DNA from: Bacteroides intestinalis
Lineage (GTDB): Bacteria > Bacteroidota > Bacteroidia > Bacteroidales > Bacteroidaceae
Length of the DNA stretch: 64,000 bases
Assembly (NCBI RefSeq): GCF_003464595.1
Contig: NZ_QRZF01000004.1
Coordinates: 445,850-509,849 of the forward strand
Direction: 5' to 3'
The translations under genes and the position numbers were made by a program. Position 1 is the stretch's first letter; each line of letters begins with the position of its first letter. The notes below the pieces were generated by a model. The model searched no databases. It saw only the letters and a program-made list of their open reading frames with translations, and was not told the origin of the DNA. Positions 53,223-62,886 of the stretch are shown piece by piece.

Positions 53223-55016
53223 ATGAAAAAGCTAAAATATACACTGATAGCACTACTCGTGCTCTGCATGACCGGATGCAATGAATCCAGCTTCCTGGAA
53301 GAAGATCCGCGTGCTTCACTCTACCCTGAAAATCTGTTAGTAGATTACAGCGGGTTCCAATCCATGGTAACCAGCCTCTACGGAATGATGCGTAACGAAT
53401 ACCGCCGTGCCGATGCACTCGGTGGCGGTCTGCCGCTCGTTCTGCACTCTGCATGGGGTTGCGGTGTGGACAATTCATGGAGTAATAACTCACACAGCGA
53501 CTTTAAATACATGTACTATCCGTCGCAAATCAACCAGACGGACTTGCAGATATTCCAAAACATCTTCCAATGGTGTTACCGCATCATCAACACGGCAAAC
53601 ATGGTGATTTCACGTGCCGAAGGCAGTGGCATCGACTGGAAAGGAACCGAAACCGAAGCTGCCGCCCACAAGAATAAAATCATCGCACAGGCCCGCTTCT
53701 TCCGCGCATGGGCTTACCGCCATCTGACGTATTCATTCGGTGCCGTACCTTTGTCCACCGAAGAAATTACAGGTATGAACTACCGTAACGACTGGGAGCG
53801 CAACTCCGTAGAATCCATCCGTGAAGTCATGGAACAGGACTTTGCTTTCGCCATGAACAATTTACCGTTGCGTGAAGAAAGCAACAGCAAGATTTCAGGA
53901 GCCATGGCACGCCATTATCTGGGTGAACTATATCTGGCAATGGACCAGCCCTCCAAGGCAGTCGAAGTTTTGAAGCCACTGGCAGAAGGTTCCGAATACA
54001 GTTTGATAACCAACCGTTTCGGCAAGAACTCCGCCAATCCGGGCTGTCCGTTCATCGACGTATTCCGCACACCGATGTATGCGGACGGAAACACGGAGGT
54101 TTTATACGCTTTTGTCAACACGGAACCGGAAAACAGTGCTTTCGGTACAGCCGAGGTTTATATGAAGAGTACATATAAGAACTATTACTCCAACGACGGC
54201 GTCATCAACAAGAGCAACAAGTACGATCCCGACTATACAAGCGGTGCAGCCACTTGGCCTCAGGTGTTCTGGATAAACAACGGTGGTAAAGGTGCCGGAC
54301 GTTGCGTGCCTTCAAGGGGTGCTTTCCGTCTCTACAACTATAAAGATCAGGGAACTCAGGACGACCGTGTATCCGATTATGCAGTGGTATGGACTATTAA
54401 CGAGAAGGGTGCCGACGGCAAGATTACGGAATTCCTTAACAACGGTAAGATGGTGGTAGACACCACTGTAACCGCCGCTATGCTGGATGATAATAAGACA
54501 ACCATCAAGAAGTATAACTGGCCCACTACCCGCAAATGGGATTACGTGGCACCGTTACTGGCAAATGGTGACAAGGATGGATGTTATCAGGATATTGTTT
54601 ATCTCCGCCTCGCCGACACGTACTTGCTTTATGCGGAAGCCTTGCTGAAAAACAACCAGGCAGGTGAAGCCATCAAATGGATTAATAAGGTGCGCAATCG
54701 TTCCAATGCAGTCAGCATCACAGAAGCTGAACTCACCGCAGGAGGCGTAGATTTCATTCTGGACGAACGTAGCCGTGAACTTCTTTCCGAAGAAGAACGC
54801 CGCCACACCCTGATTCGCGTAAGTCAGGAGAAAGGTGGAGATGAACGTGATGTGAACAATTACTTCAAACGTCGTATGCGGCAGTTGAATGAGATTGCAG
54901 GACGCGAGGCACGAGGCATGAATTCGTATGATACGCCTGTGTTGTTCCCGATTCCGCAAGAGTTCATTGATTCCAATACAGGTCGCCAGTTGGAGAATAA
55001 TCCGGGGTACTTATAG
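53223..55016 (+). CDS. SusD/RagB-family outer-membrane lipoprotein
   Basis: The 597-residue protein has a signal peptide with lipobox CMTGC (Cys about 19) and the SusD N-terminus ESSFLEEDPRASLYPENL. TPR-like helices (ARFFRAWAYRHLTYSFG, YLLYAEALLKNNQAGEAIKW) and the conserved C-terminal NLFPIPQEFID-like ending (VLFPIPQEFIDSNTGRQLEN) are present. It caps the SusC transporter on the cell surface and binds the substrate. It follows the SusC gene by 24 bases. The usual glycan-binding aromatic residues cannot be assigned from sequence alone. Confidence 0.95.
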   Translation: MKKLKYTLIALLVLCMTGCNESSFLEEDPRASLYPENLLVDYSGFQSMVTSLYGMMRNEYRRADALGGGLPLVLHSAWGCGVDNSWSNNSHSDFKYMYYPSQINQTDLQIFQNIFQWCYRIINTANMVISRAEGSGIDWKGTETEAAAHKNKIIAQARFFRAWAYRHLTYSFGAVPLSTEEITGMNYRNDWERNSVESIREVMEQDFAFAMNNLPLREESNSKISGAMARHYLGELYLAMDQPSKAVEVLKPLAEGSEYSLITNRFGKNSANPGCPFIDVFRTPMYADGNTEVLYAFVNTEPENSAFGTAEVYMKSTYKNYYSNDGVINKSNKYDPDYTSGAATWPQVFWINNGGKGAGRCVPSRGAFRLYNYKDQGTQDDRVSDYAVVWTINEKGADGKITEFLNNGKMVVDTTVTAAMLDDNKTTIKKYNWPTTRKWDYVAPLLANGDKDGCYQDIVYLRLADTYLLYAEALLKNNQAGEAIKWINKVRNRSNAVSITEAELTAGGVDFILDERSRELLSEEERRHTLIRVSQEKGGDERDVNNYFKRRMRQLNEIAGREARGMNSYDTPVLFPIPQEFIDSNTGRQLENNPGYL

Positions 55017-55158
55017 AAGAATGGTACGGAAATGAACGAAATGATAATTTAGCGGGCTGCCGCCATGAATTAAAAGAGTTGCCATAGCTTGCATTCGATA
55101 AGAATTAAATAAATTCGGACATCTGATACAAACGGGAGAAGACCTAAATGAGTGTCGT

Positions 55159-55246
55159 TGACACTTAGCACAAGTATCCCTGACACTTAGCACAAGTATG
55201 CCCGATACTTAGCACAAGTATCAGTGACATTTAGCACAAGTCTCCT
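55159..55246. repeat. Four tandem 22-bp repeats between the SusD and DcuC genes
   Basis: Four head-to-tail units of exactly 22 bases start at 55159, 55181, 55203 and 55225, each built on TGACACTTAGCACAAGTATC with variants. The central ACTTAGCACAAGTAT is almost unchanged in every copy. A half copy (AGTGTCGT) precedes. The period equals that of the array at 37997-38106 but the sequence is unrelated. The gap 55017-55435 otherwise holds only a promoter region (55304-55334) and no gene. Confidence 0.9.
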
Positions 55247-55303
55247 ACCCCCTTCAGAATAGTCTATAGAGCATGTATTACTTAGAAAGCAGAACATATG
55301 GCA

Positions 55304-55334
55304 TTTCTCTTAATTCTTTACGTTTTTAACTTTG
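55304..55334 (+). promoter_or_regulatory. Promoter of the DcuC-type transporter gene
   Basis: The -7 box TAACTTTG (55327-55334) is an exact match, and TTTC (55304-55307) lies 19 bases upstream as a near-consensus -33 box. The untranslated leader would be about 95 bases, which is long. Confidence 0.5.
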
Positions 55335-55435
55335 CGTTATGCGCCCCTAAATTATCATTTGATTCATCCTCCTCCTTATCCCCAAGAAAAATCAATCCCC
55401 CAAAAAACAATTTATAACCCAGAACCAACCAGATT

Positions 55436-56824
55436 ATGTCAGTCGTAGCCTTCCTCCTCTGTATATTGGTGACCACCGTCACCGCTATTTACCTCTACCG
55501 GAAACTGAACCCGCAAGGAGTTTTGATGCTGGCCGGACTTGTGATGTTGACATTCGCCCTCATTCTCAATGTCCAACCCATCATTCCGGATAAATCCACC
55601 GGCAGCGTTGTTTTCGATTTGGTGAAAGTGGTGGAAGAAACATTCATCGGCAACCTGTCCCGCGCAGGACTGATGATTATGACCATCGGCGGCTATGTAG
55701 CCTTTATGAATCACATAAAAGCCACCAATGCCCTGGTGCACATCTCCATGAAACCGTTGGGTTTCTTTCGCCGTTATCCCTATCTGGCAGCTACCGTCAC
55801 CATTCCCATCGGCCAGTTGCTCTTTATCACTACCCCCTCGGCAGCCGGATTAGGACTCTTGCTTGTCGCTTCCGTTTACCCCGTCCTCATCGGATTGGGA
55901 GTAAGCCGCCTCACCGCATTATCCGTCATTGCCGCCGCAACGCTGTTCGACCAGGGCCCCGGCTCGGCAAATACAGCCCTTGCCGCCGAACTTATTGACC
56001 AGACCAACGTAGCTTATTTCATTACCCACCAACTCCCATTGGTTATCCCTACCACCTTGGTAGTCATGACCCTGTTTTACTTCAACAATAGGTATTTCGA
56101 TAAAAAAGAAGCCGCCAGGCAGAGTACGGAAAATAGCGAAACAGCAGAAGTCCCGCAGACCTCTGCCAAACCGGATATTCCATTGATATTCGCCATGCTT
56201 CCCATACTTCCGCTTGCGCTTCTCATTGTATTTTCGCCCTATGTGGGTCTGTTCCAGCCTCCCATAACGCTCAATACAACGACCGCCATGCTATTTTCCC
56301 TCTTTGTCTCACTCGTATTCGTAGGTTGCCACACACGCAATATACGGAAAACCTTTGACGCCTTCTCCAGCTTCTGGAAAGGGATGGGAAATGTCTTCGG
56401 AAGTGTCGTGACACTGATTGTTGCCTCCGAGATATTCTCCAAAGGACTGATTAGCCTCGGCTTCATCGACTCACTGGTAGATTACTCCACGCATATAGGA
56501 CTTTCCGGCATTGCCATCGCAGCAGTCTTCGCCCTGATAATCTTCTGTGCGGCCATGCTGATGGGAAGCGGAAACGCGGCTTTCTTCTCGTTCGGCCCGT
56601 TGCTGCCCGGAATTGCCGGACAGTTGGGTATGCCTGCCTATTCTCTCGTGCTTCCCTTGCAGTTATCCGCCAGCATGGGGCGTGCCGCATCTCCCATAGC
56701 GGGAATCATTGTCGCCATTGCCGGTGTGGCGGGTGTATCGCCCATTGAACTGGCAAAGAGAAACACCCTGCCCCTTATAGGCAGCATCCTGTTCCTGATA
56801 GCTTATCATTTCATAACACTATAA
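55436..56824 (+). CDS. dcuC: DcuC-type C4-dicarboxylate transporter
   Basis: The 462-residue membrane protein has about 12 helices. Features of the DcuC/YfcC-like ion transporter group are the N-terminal helix pair, the loop AGLMIMTIGGYVAFMNHI, the half-helix region TTPSAAGLGLLLVASVYPVL and the repeat LMGSGNAAFFSFGPLLPG in the second half. In anaerobes such carriers move fumarate, succinate and aspartate. The next gene, 14 bases later, encodes an isoaspartyl dipeptidase that releases aspartate, which could be the transported substrate or be exchanged for succinate, by inference. Confidence 0.87.
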   Translation: MSVVAFLLCILVTTVTAIYLYRKLNPQGVLMLAGLVMLTFALILNVQPIIPDKSTGSVVFDLVKVVEETFIGNLSRAGLMIMTIGGYVAFMNHIKATNALVHISMKPLGFFRRYPYLAATVTIPIGQLLFITTPSAAGLGLLLVASVYPVLIGLGVSRLTALSVIAAATLFDQGPGSANTALAAELIDQTNVAYFITHQLPLVIPTTLVVMTLFYFNNRYFDKKEAARQSTENSETAEVPQTSAKPDIPLIFAMLPILPLALLIVFSPYVGLFQPPITLNTTTAMLFSLFVSLVFVGCHTRNIRKTFDAFSSFWKGMGNVFGSVVTLIVASEIFSKGLISLGFIDSLVDYSTHIGLSGIAIAAVFALIIFCAAMLMGSGNAAFFSFGPLLPGIAGQLGMPAYSLVLPLQLSASMGRAASPIAGIIVAIAGVAGVSPIELAKRNTLPLIGSILFLIAYHFITL

Positions 56825-56838
56825 AACAACTCCGAATC

Positions 56839-57984
56839 ATGTTCACACTCATTAAAAATGCAAACTTATACTCTCCGGAGCATCTCGGCATGAACGACGT
56901 TCTACTGGCAGATGACAAAATAGCCCTCATAGACCGGAAGATAGAATTGACCGGTATTCCGTTGAATACCATAGACGCCGGCGGGTGTGCCGTCACCCCC
57001 GGCTTTATCGACCAGCACGTCCACATCACCGGTGGCGGCGGACAAACCGGCTATGCTTCCTTAGTCCCCGACGTCTCCATGAGCGAACTAGTGGCTTGTG
57101 GAACCACCACCGTGGTAGGGCTACTCGGCACGGACGGTTTCGTAAAAGAACTGACCACCCTTTACGCCAAAACCAAAGCCCTGGAAGACGATGGCCTCAG
57201 TGCCTACATGCTTACCAGTTTCTACGGATTGCCTCCCAAAACACTGATGTCCTGCGTAGCCGACGATCTCATCTTCATCGACAAAGTGATCGGTTGCAAA
57301 CTCGCCATGAGTGACGACCGCAGCGCTTTCCCCACCGAACTGGAGATACTGCGCCTCATCAACCAGGTACGCCTCGGCGGTTTCACTTCCGGCAAAGGAG
57401 GTATCCTGCATATTCATCTGGGAGCCTTGCCCGACGGTATCGCCCCGTTGCTGGATATCGCCCGCAAGTATCCCACGCTGATTTCCTACCTCTCGCCCAC
57501 CCACTTGATACGCACGGAAGCCTTATTCCGGCAAGCCGTAGAATTTGCCTGCATGGGTGGTATGGTAGATTTCTCCACCGGAGGAACCAAATTCGACGCT
57601 CCCCACCGCTGCGTCATGAAAGCCCTCGAAGCCCACGTGCCCCTCGACCGCATCACCTTCTCCAGTGACGGCCGTGGCGGAGTGCGCCGCACCAATCCCG
57701 AAACAGGAGAAACGACCTATCGACCCGCTCCCCTGCACCTCAACTTGCAGGAGATGACATTGCTCGTAAAAGAAGGCCTTCTGCCTCTGGAACAGGCGCT
57801 GACCCTTATCACCAGCAATCCGGCACGCAACCTCAAACTGCGCACCAAAGGCAGAATAGCCGCCGGTTTCGATGCCGACCTTTGTTTTCTTGATTCCGAA
57901 CTTCAACTGACGCACGTCATAGCATGCGGCAAACTCGTCCTAAAAGACAAGGAAGTCATTAAAAAAGGGAGGTATGAAGAATGA
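56839..57984 (+). CDS. iadA: Isoaspartyl dipeptidase (beta-aspartyl peptidase)
   Basis: The 381-residue amidohydrolase has the first metal site DQHVHITGGGG (His60/His62), the second ligands in LHIHLGALPDG and PTHLIR, the carboxylated-Lys region and the catalytic Asp in FSSDGRGG (about 276). The family cleaves beta-aspartyl dipeptides such as beta-Asp-Leu, and is known to also split cyanophycin-derived dipeptides. It lacks a signal peptide, so it works in the cytoplasm, after uptake. It overlaps the following large hydrolase gene by four bases (ATGA). Confidence 0.94.
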   Translation: MFTLIKNANLYSPEHLGMNDVLLADDKIALIDRKIELTGIPLNTIDAGGCAVTPGFIDQHVHITGGGGQTGYASLVPDVSMSELVACGTTTVVGLLGTDGFVKELTTLYAKTKALEDDGLSAYMLTSFYGLPPKTLMSCVADDLIFIDKVIGCKLAMSDDRSAFPTELEILRLINQVRLGGFTSGKGGILHIHLGALPDGIAPLLDIARKYPTLISYLSPTHLIRTEALFRQAVEFACMGGMVDFSTGGTKFDAPHRCVMKALEAHVPLDRITFSSDGRGGVRRTNPETGETTYRPAPLHLNLQEMTLLVKEGLLPLEQALTLITSNPARNLKLRTKGRIAAGFDADLCFLDSELQLTHVIACGKLVLKDKEVIKKGRYEE

Positions 57985-60900
57985 AAAGATTAATTCTACT
58001 TCTTGCTATTGTCTTTCTGGGCACCGGACTCCGTGCCGCCTCCGTGCTTCCTGTAGGTGAGGGCAAGTTCACCTACAAAGACTATCCCCCCTTTGCCGAC
58101 CGTCCGGTAGATGTGCACTACTACATTCCGGCTTCGGGCGATGTGCGCCGTATGCCCATTGTTTTTGTCTTCGAAGGTGCCGACCGCGGTTACACTTATC
58201 TACTCAAAGCCTGGAAGCAGGAGGCAGAGAAGCATAAATTCATGGTCTTCATTCCTCACTTCGATTTGGAAAGGTTTCCTTTACCCGATTATCAGGAAAT
58301 CGGTGTCATGGACGACAAGGATCATACGATACGTCCGGCTGAAAAGCGAACTCCGGCACTGGTTGATAAAATCTTCGAGTACGTCCGCCAATCTTCAGGT
58401 AGTGAACGGAAAGGATATATGATTTACGGTCACTCAGCCGGAGGGCAGTTTGTGCAGCGTTTCATGCTTTTCCATGACAGCCCGTATGTGGAGAAAGCTG
58501 TTATCGGCAGTCCGGGATGGTACACTTTCCCCGATGCTTCGCAAGATTTTCCCTACGGAGTACGCAACATTCCGTATGTCACCCCCGAAACAATCAGGAA
58601 GTATCTTGCCAAACCGATTATCCTCCAACTGGCTACGGGAGATACCATCCGTGAATCATATTTAAGGAAGACTCCCGAAGCCGAAGCACAGGGATGCAAC
58701 CGTTACGAGCGCGGCAATCAGTTCTACCAATACCTCCACCGGATAGCAGCCGAACACAACTGGCCTTGCAACTGGCAGAAAATAGAAGAACAAGGCATCG
58801 GACACCACTCCACCGGAATGGGCAGACGTGCCGTTCCTGTCATGTTGGGAGACTCTCTCCGTGCGCTGTTCATAGGTAACAGTTACACACAATACAACCG
58901 TTTAGTCCGACAAGTGCAGGCCCTTGCCGCCTCCACCGGTCACAAGCTTTCTGTAAAATTAGTGGAACACGGCGGCTGGACATTGAAGAAACATGCCGCC
59001 AACCCTGAAACCCTGGATGCCATTCGTGAAGGAAACTGGGATTTCGTCATCCTGCAAGACCAAAGTAAAGCGCCTGCCCGCGAAAAGGAATGGGTGCGGG
59101 AAAATGTGTACAAGCCTGCCCATTCCCTCGACAGCCTGCGCCGCCTCTACAATCCGAAAGGAAAAACCGTCTTCTACATGACCTGGGGACACGACATCGA
59201 CACGTATGCCGAAATGCAGCAACGACTGGCTGAAAGTTATTTGGAGATGACCGCACAACTGAATGCTTGGTGTGCCCCCGTCGGCATAGCCTGGAAGCGT
59301 GTCCGCACGGAAAATCCAAGCATCACGCTTTACAATAACGATCACAGCCACCCTTCCCGACAGGGTTCTTATCTTGTCGCCAATGTATTCTGTAGCGTAT
59401 TTTTTCAGAAACCCTATACAGGTACTTATTATGCCGGACTACCCGAAGAGGAAGCACTCTATCTGCAACGCATTGCACAAGAAACCGTATTCAGCAACCC
59501 TTCTCTCTGGAATATCCAGCCCACGGTACAACCGGAAGAGGTAGCCCGCCGTTTCTATCCCGAACCAGAGCAGCAATATTCCACTCCCACCCTCGGCAAA
59601 CCGCTTGAAGAAGGTCTGGCTTCCTTGTTCGAGATAAACAGGTATTTGAAGGATTTAGCCGACAGGCATCCCGATAAGGTTACGCTGTCCGATATAGGAA
59701 AGACTCCACAGGGCAGGGATATCCCCGTACTCTATTTCGGAACTCCCAACGAGAAAAAGAAAATAAGAGTCTGGATACAAGCAGGACTGCACGGCAACGA
59801 ACCTGCCGGGCCGGAAGCAACCTGTATGCTTGTCGATTATTTACTGAATACACCCGAAGGTGCCGAACTGTTGAAAAAGGTGTCTCTTGCGCTTGTACCT
59901 GTAGCCAATACGGATGGTTATGCCATGCAAAGCCGTAAATCGGGCAATGGCTATGATTTGAACCGGGATCAAAGTAAACTTGCCGATCCGGTGACTCTTC
60001 TTCTTAAAAAAGCGTACAAGAAATGGAACCCCGAAATAGCGCTGGACATCCACGAATTCAATCCTTTCCGCAAGGAGTTTGAATTGCTGCGGGGTACTAA
60101 AGCAGCTACGGCCGCCGATGTCCTTTTCCTACCCAGCGGGCATTTGAATATCCCTGCCGGAATACGTACACTTTCCAACGGCTTATTCCGTGAAGAAGCA
60201 GAGAAAGCATTGGAGGCTAACGGTTCTCATTCAGGCTTTTACTTTACACCCAATGTCAGGAATGATAGTTTGTATGCAATGAAAGATGCTAAGAGTCCAC
60301 AATCTAGTTCCACGTTTCAGGGACTCACCAATGCGGTATCTCTATTCATAGAAATCCGTGGAATAGGATTGGGAAGAGCGTGTTTTACCCGTCGTGCAGA
60401 ATGTGGTTTTCTGGTATCCCGCAGTCTTTTGGAAACAGCGGCTCTTCATTCAAAAGAAGTAAGAAGTGGGATACGAAAGGCAGCGAAAGAGACTTGCAGC
60501 GGAAAGAGTGATATATCCGTCACTTTTCAATCTGCACGGACAGAGCTTCCCGTTACTTTTATTGACCTTGCTAAGAACGAACGTTTTACGGAGCCTCTGC
60601 CTACTTTCGATGCGCTTCAACTGAAAGCTGAGTTAGTACGCAAACGTCCCAAAGCATATATTCTGCCGGATACCTGCCAGATGCAAGCAGAAAAATTGCG
60701 GGCTTTAGGAATAGAGGTAGAAGAGATAGGAAAACCCTTCACCGCCACTGTAGAGAAGTATATGGTTACCGGATACAAGAAAGCTACTAAGGAATGGGAA
60801 AAGATTTATCCGGTCACAGTATCTACACGGATGGTAAAGGAAAAGAAGAGCTTCCCGGCAGGTTGTTTCATCATTCGTCTTTCACAGAAAAATGCGAACC

Positions 60901-61004
60901 TTGCGGTAACGCTGTTAGAACCGGAGTCCGTGAATGGCTTTGTCAATTTCGAGGTGGTTCATACGAAGTTGGGGAAAGAGCTGCCGATATACAGGAAAAA
61001 CTAA
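57981..61004 (+). CDS. Secreted three-domain hydrolase: alpha/beta hydrolase + SGNH + M14 carboxypeptidase
   Basis: The 1007-residue protein has a signal peptide (about 1-20). Domain 1 (about 25-285) is an alpha/beta hydrolase with the nucleophile elbow GHSAGG (150-155). Domain 2 (about 290-485) is SGNH-like: block I FIGNSYTQYN (about 296-305), LQDQSKAP and the His/Asp block DHSHPSRQG (about 453). Domain 3 (about 540-820) is an M14 zinc carboxypeptidase: HGNEPAGPE (zinc His and Glu), NRDQSKL (substrate), DIHEFNP (third zinc ligand) and the catalytic Glu in FIEIRG. Each domain seems intact. It should be periplasmic or surface-bound and release amino acids or split ester-linked peptides. Confidence 0.9.
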   Translation: MKRLILLLAIVFLGTGLRAASVLPVGEGKFTYKDYPPFADRPVDVHYYIPASGDVRRMPIVFVFEGADRGYTYLLKAWKQEAEKHKFMVFIPHFDLERFPLPDYQEIGVMDDKDHTIRPAEKRTPALVDKIFEYVRQSSGSERKGYMIYGHSAGGQFVQRFMLFHDSPYVEKAVIGSPGWYTFPDASQDFPYGVRNIPYVTPETIRKYLAKPIILQLATGDTIRESYLRKTPEAEAQGCNRYERGNQFYQYLHRIAAEHNWPCNWQKIEEQGIGHHSTGMGRRAVPVMLGDSLRALFIGNSYTQYNRLVRQVQALAASTGHKLSVKLVEHGGWTLKKHAANPETLDAIREGNWDFVILQDQSKAPAREKEWVRENVYKPAHSLDSLRRLYNPKGKTVFYMTWGHDIDTYAEMQQRLAESYLEMTAQLNAWCAPVGIAWKRVRTENPSITLYNNDHSHPSRQGSYLVANVFCSVFFQKPYTGTYYAGLPEEEALYLQRIAQETVFSNPSLWNIQPTVQPEEVARRFYPEPEQQYSTPTLGKPLEEGLASLFEINRYLKDLADRHPDKVTLSDIGKTPQGRDIPVLYFGTPNEKKKIRVWIQAGLHGNEPAGPEATCMLVDYLLNTPEGAELLKKVSLALVPVANTDGYAMQSRKSGNGYDLNRDQSKLADPVTLLLKKAYKKWNPEIALDIHEFNPFRKEFELLRGTKAATAADVLFLPSGHLNIPAGIRTLSNGLFREEAEKALEANGSHSGFYFTPNVRNDSLYAMKDAKSPQSSSTFQGLTNAVSLFIEIRGIGLGRACFTRRAECGFLVSRSLLETAALHSKEVRSGIRKAAKETCSGKSDISVTFQSARTELPVTFIDLAKNERFTEPLPTFDALQLKAELVRKRPKAYILPDTCQMQAEKLRALGIEVEEIGKPFTATVEKYMVTGYKKATKEWEKIYPVTVSTRMVKEKKSFPAGCFIIRLSQKNANLAVTLLEPESVNGFVNFEVVHTKLGKELPIYRKN

Positions 61005-61102
61005 AGAGTTACTGATAGACAGGGAAAGCTCCTGACCCCGTATTCTTTTATAAGACCGGAAAAATCCGGCATACCCGCTCCCCGATTTCCAGGAACTTTT
61101 CC

Positions 61103-61110
61103 TATCTTTG
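61103..61110 (+). promoter_or_regulatory. -7 box of the AAA/PD-(D/E)XK gene
   Basis: TATCTTTG matches TAnnTTTG and lies 29 bases ahead of the start codon. A small hairpin (CCGGA-AAAA-TCCGG, 61056-61069) upstream may end the preceding operon. No -33 box was found. Confidence 0.4.
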
Positions 61111-61138
61111 TAGTGTTGTTGCATTTATCCCGACAATT

Positions 61139-62869
61139 ATGATGTACATGGAAGGAGTTAAACGAATACCTTACGGTGTGTCCAACTTTGTGGATGTCAT
61201 TGAACAGAACCAGTATTATGTGGACAAGACGATGTACCTGCCTTTGTTGGAGGATCAGCCCAGTAACTTGTTCCTCATCCGTCCCCGGCGTTTCGGCAAG
61301 AGTATCTTCTTGAGCATGATGAGTGCATACTATGACATTGCCCGGAAGAATGATTTCGAACGTCTTTTCGGCAACCTTTGGATAGGTAGTCACCCCACCC
61401 GTTTGCAGGGGACGTATCAAATCATGTCGTTCGACTTCTCACGGGTAGGAGGTAGCAGGGAACAATTGGAAGTGAATTTTCAGATTTACTGCACCGGAGA
61501 GCTGAACATCTTCATGAACAAATACCATGACTTCTATTCCGACCACATCCGAGCTCAGTTCGAAGCAGCTCCCACCTTCGAGGCCAAGCTGCAAGTGATA
61601 CTGGGAGAAGCCCACCTACGCAATTATCCCCTCTATCTCATCGTCGATGAGTACGACAACTTCACTAATGTGGTACTGAACGAGCATAGCGAAAACGTTT
61701 ATCACACCCTCACCCATGCCGACGTTTTTTACCGTAATGCTTTCAAAAAGTTCAAGGGTACTTCCGACCGCATCCTTATGATGGGCGTCAGCCCCGTCAC
61801 ACTGGACGACCTGACAAGCGGCTTTAATATTGGCTGGAACATTAGTACCAAACAGCAATTCAACACCATGCTGGGATTCTCCGAAACGGATGTACGCCAG
61901 ATGTTCCAATATTACAAGGATTGCGAACAACTAAAGGGTGACATCGACGAAATGATAACTGAGATAAAGCCGTGGTATGACAATTATTGCTTCTCTAAAG
62001 AGAGCCTGAACCGTGACCCGAAGATGTTCAACTGCGACATGGTGCTTTATTATCTGAGACAGAAAATAGACTTGGGATACTCTCCCAAGCAGATGATTGA
62101 TCCCAATACCCGCACGGACTACAGCAAGATGAAAAAACTCCTCAACCTCGACCATCTGGACGGTGACCGTAAAGGCGTCATCCGCCGTATCGCGGAAGAA
62201 GGACAGATTGTAGCAGACTTAGCCCTCTCCTTTCCCGCCAAGGACCTGGTTAACCCGGAACTGTTCACCAGCCTACTGTTCTACTACGGTATGCTTACCA
62301 TCATCGGTACCCGTGGCGACCGTCTCATTCTGGGCATCCCTAATAATAATGTACGTAAACAATACTACGATTATATGCTGGAGCAATATCAGAATAAGGA
62401 GCGCATCAGCCTGAACGACCTGAAGAACCTGTACGATAACATGGCCTTCGACGGTGACTGGCGTCCTGCCATGGAGAAGATTGCCTACGATTACAAAGAG
62501 AATTCCTCCGTACGCAGTCTGATTGAAGGCGAGCGTAACATTCAGGGCTTCTTCCAAGCCTATCTCAGCATCAATTCCTATTACCTTACTGCGCCCGAAG
62601 TAGAGTTGAACCACGGCTTTTGTGATTTGTTCCTGATGCCTGACCTACAACGCTATCCCGAAGTGGAACACAGCTACATTCTGGAGTTAAAATATCTTCC
62701 TGCCAAGGACTATGACGCCAAAGGCGAAGCCCAGTGGAAGGATGCCGTAGCACAAATTCACCGCTATGCCGAAGGCCCTAAGGTACAGTTGATGTGCCAA
62801 GGGACAACGCTGCATTGCATCGTGATGCAGTTCTCCGGATGGGAGTTGGCACGAGTAGAAGAGGTGTGA
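61139..62869 (+). CDS. AAA-ATPase-like / PD-(D/E)XK nuclease-like protein
   Basis: The 576-residue protein begins with the AAA-ATPase-like domain signature IPYGVSNFVDVIEQNQYYVD and a Walker A-like RPRRFGKSIFLSMM. The middle carries LIVDEYDNF (Walker B-like). The C-terminal part has GFCDLFLM and ILELKY, the core acidic and E-x-K residues of a PD-(D/E)XK nuclease-like fold (about 498-517). These genes are abundant in Bacteroidales, often many copies per genome; role unknown, with mobile-element or defence origin suggested. It stands alone. Confidence 0.88.
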   Translation: MMYMEGVKRIPYGVSNFVDVIEQNQYYVDKTMYLPLLEDQPSNLFLIRPRRFGKSIFLSMMSAYYDIARKNDFERLFGNLWIGSHPTRLQGTYQIMSFDFSRVGGSREQLEVNFQIYCTGELNIFMNKYHDFYSDHIRAQFEAAPTFEAKLQVILGEAHLRNYPLYLIVDEYDNFTNVVLNEHSENVYHTLTHADVFYRNAFKKFKGTSDRILMMGVSPVTLDDLTSGFNIGWNISTKQQFNTMLGFSETDVRQMFQYYKDCEQLKGDIDEMITEIKPWYDNYCFSKESLNRDPKMFNCDMVLYYLRQKIDLGYSPKQMIDPNTRTDYSKMKKLLNLDHLDGDRKGVIRRIAEEGQIVADLALSFPAKDLVNPELFTSLLFYYGMLTIIGTRGDRLILGIPNNNVRKQYYDYMLEQYQNKERISLNDLKNLYDNMAFDGDWRPAMEKIAYDYKENSSVRSLIEGERNIQGFFQAYLSINSYYLTAPEVELNHGFCDLFLMPDLQRYPEVEHSYILELKYLPAKDYDAKGEAQWKDAVAQIHRYAEGPKVQLMCQGTTLHCIVMQFSGWELARVEEV

Positions 62870-62886
62870 CTATGTAGTGAATTATT

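Noticed and set aside
47282..55016. SusC/SusD region as a polysaccharide utilisation locus
   Set aside because: No glycoside hydrolase, lyase or hybrid two-component gene is seen near it; the sulfatase at the right edge is separated by the AAA gene and others.
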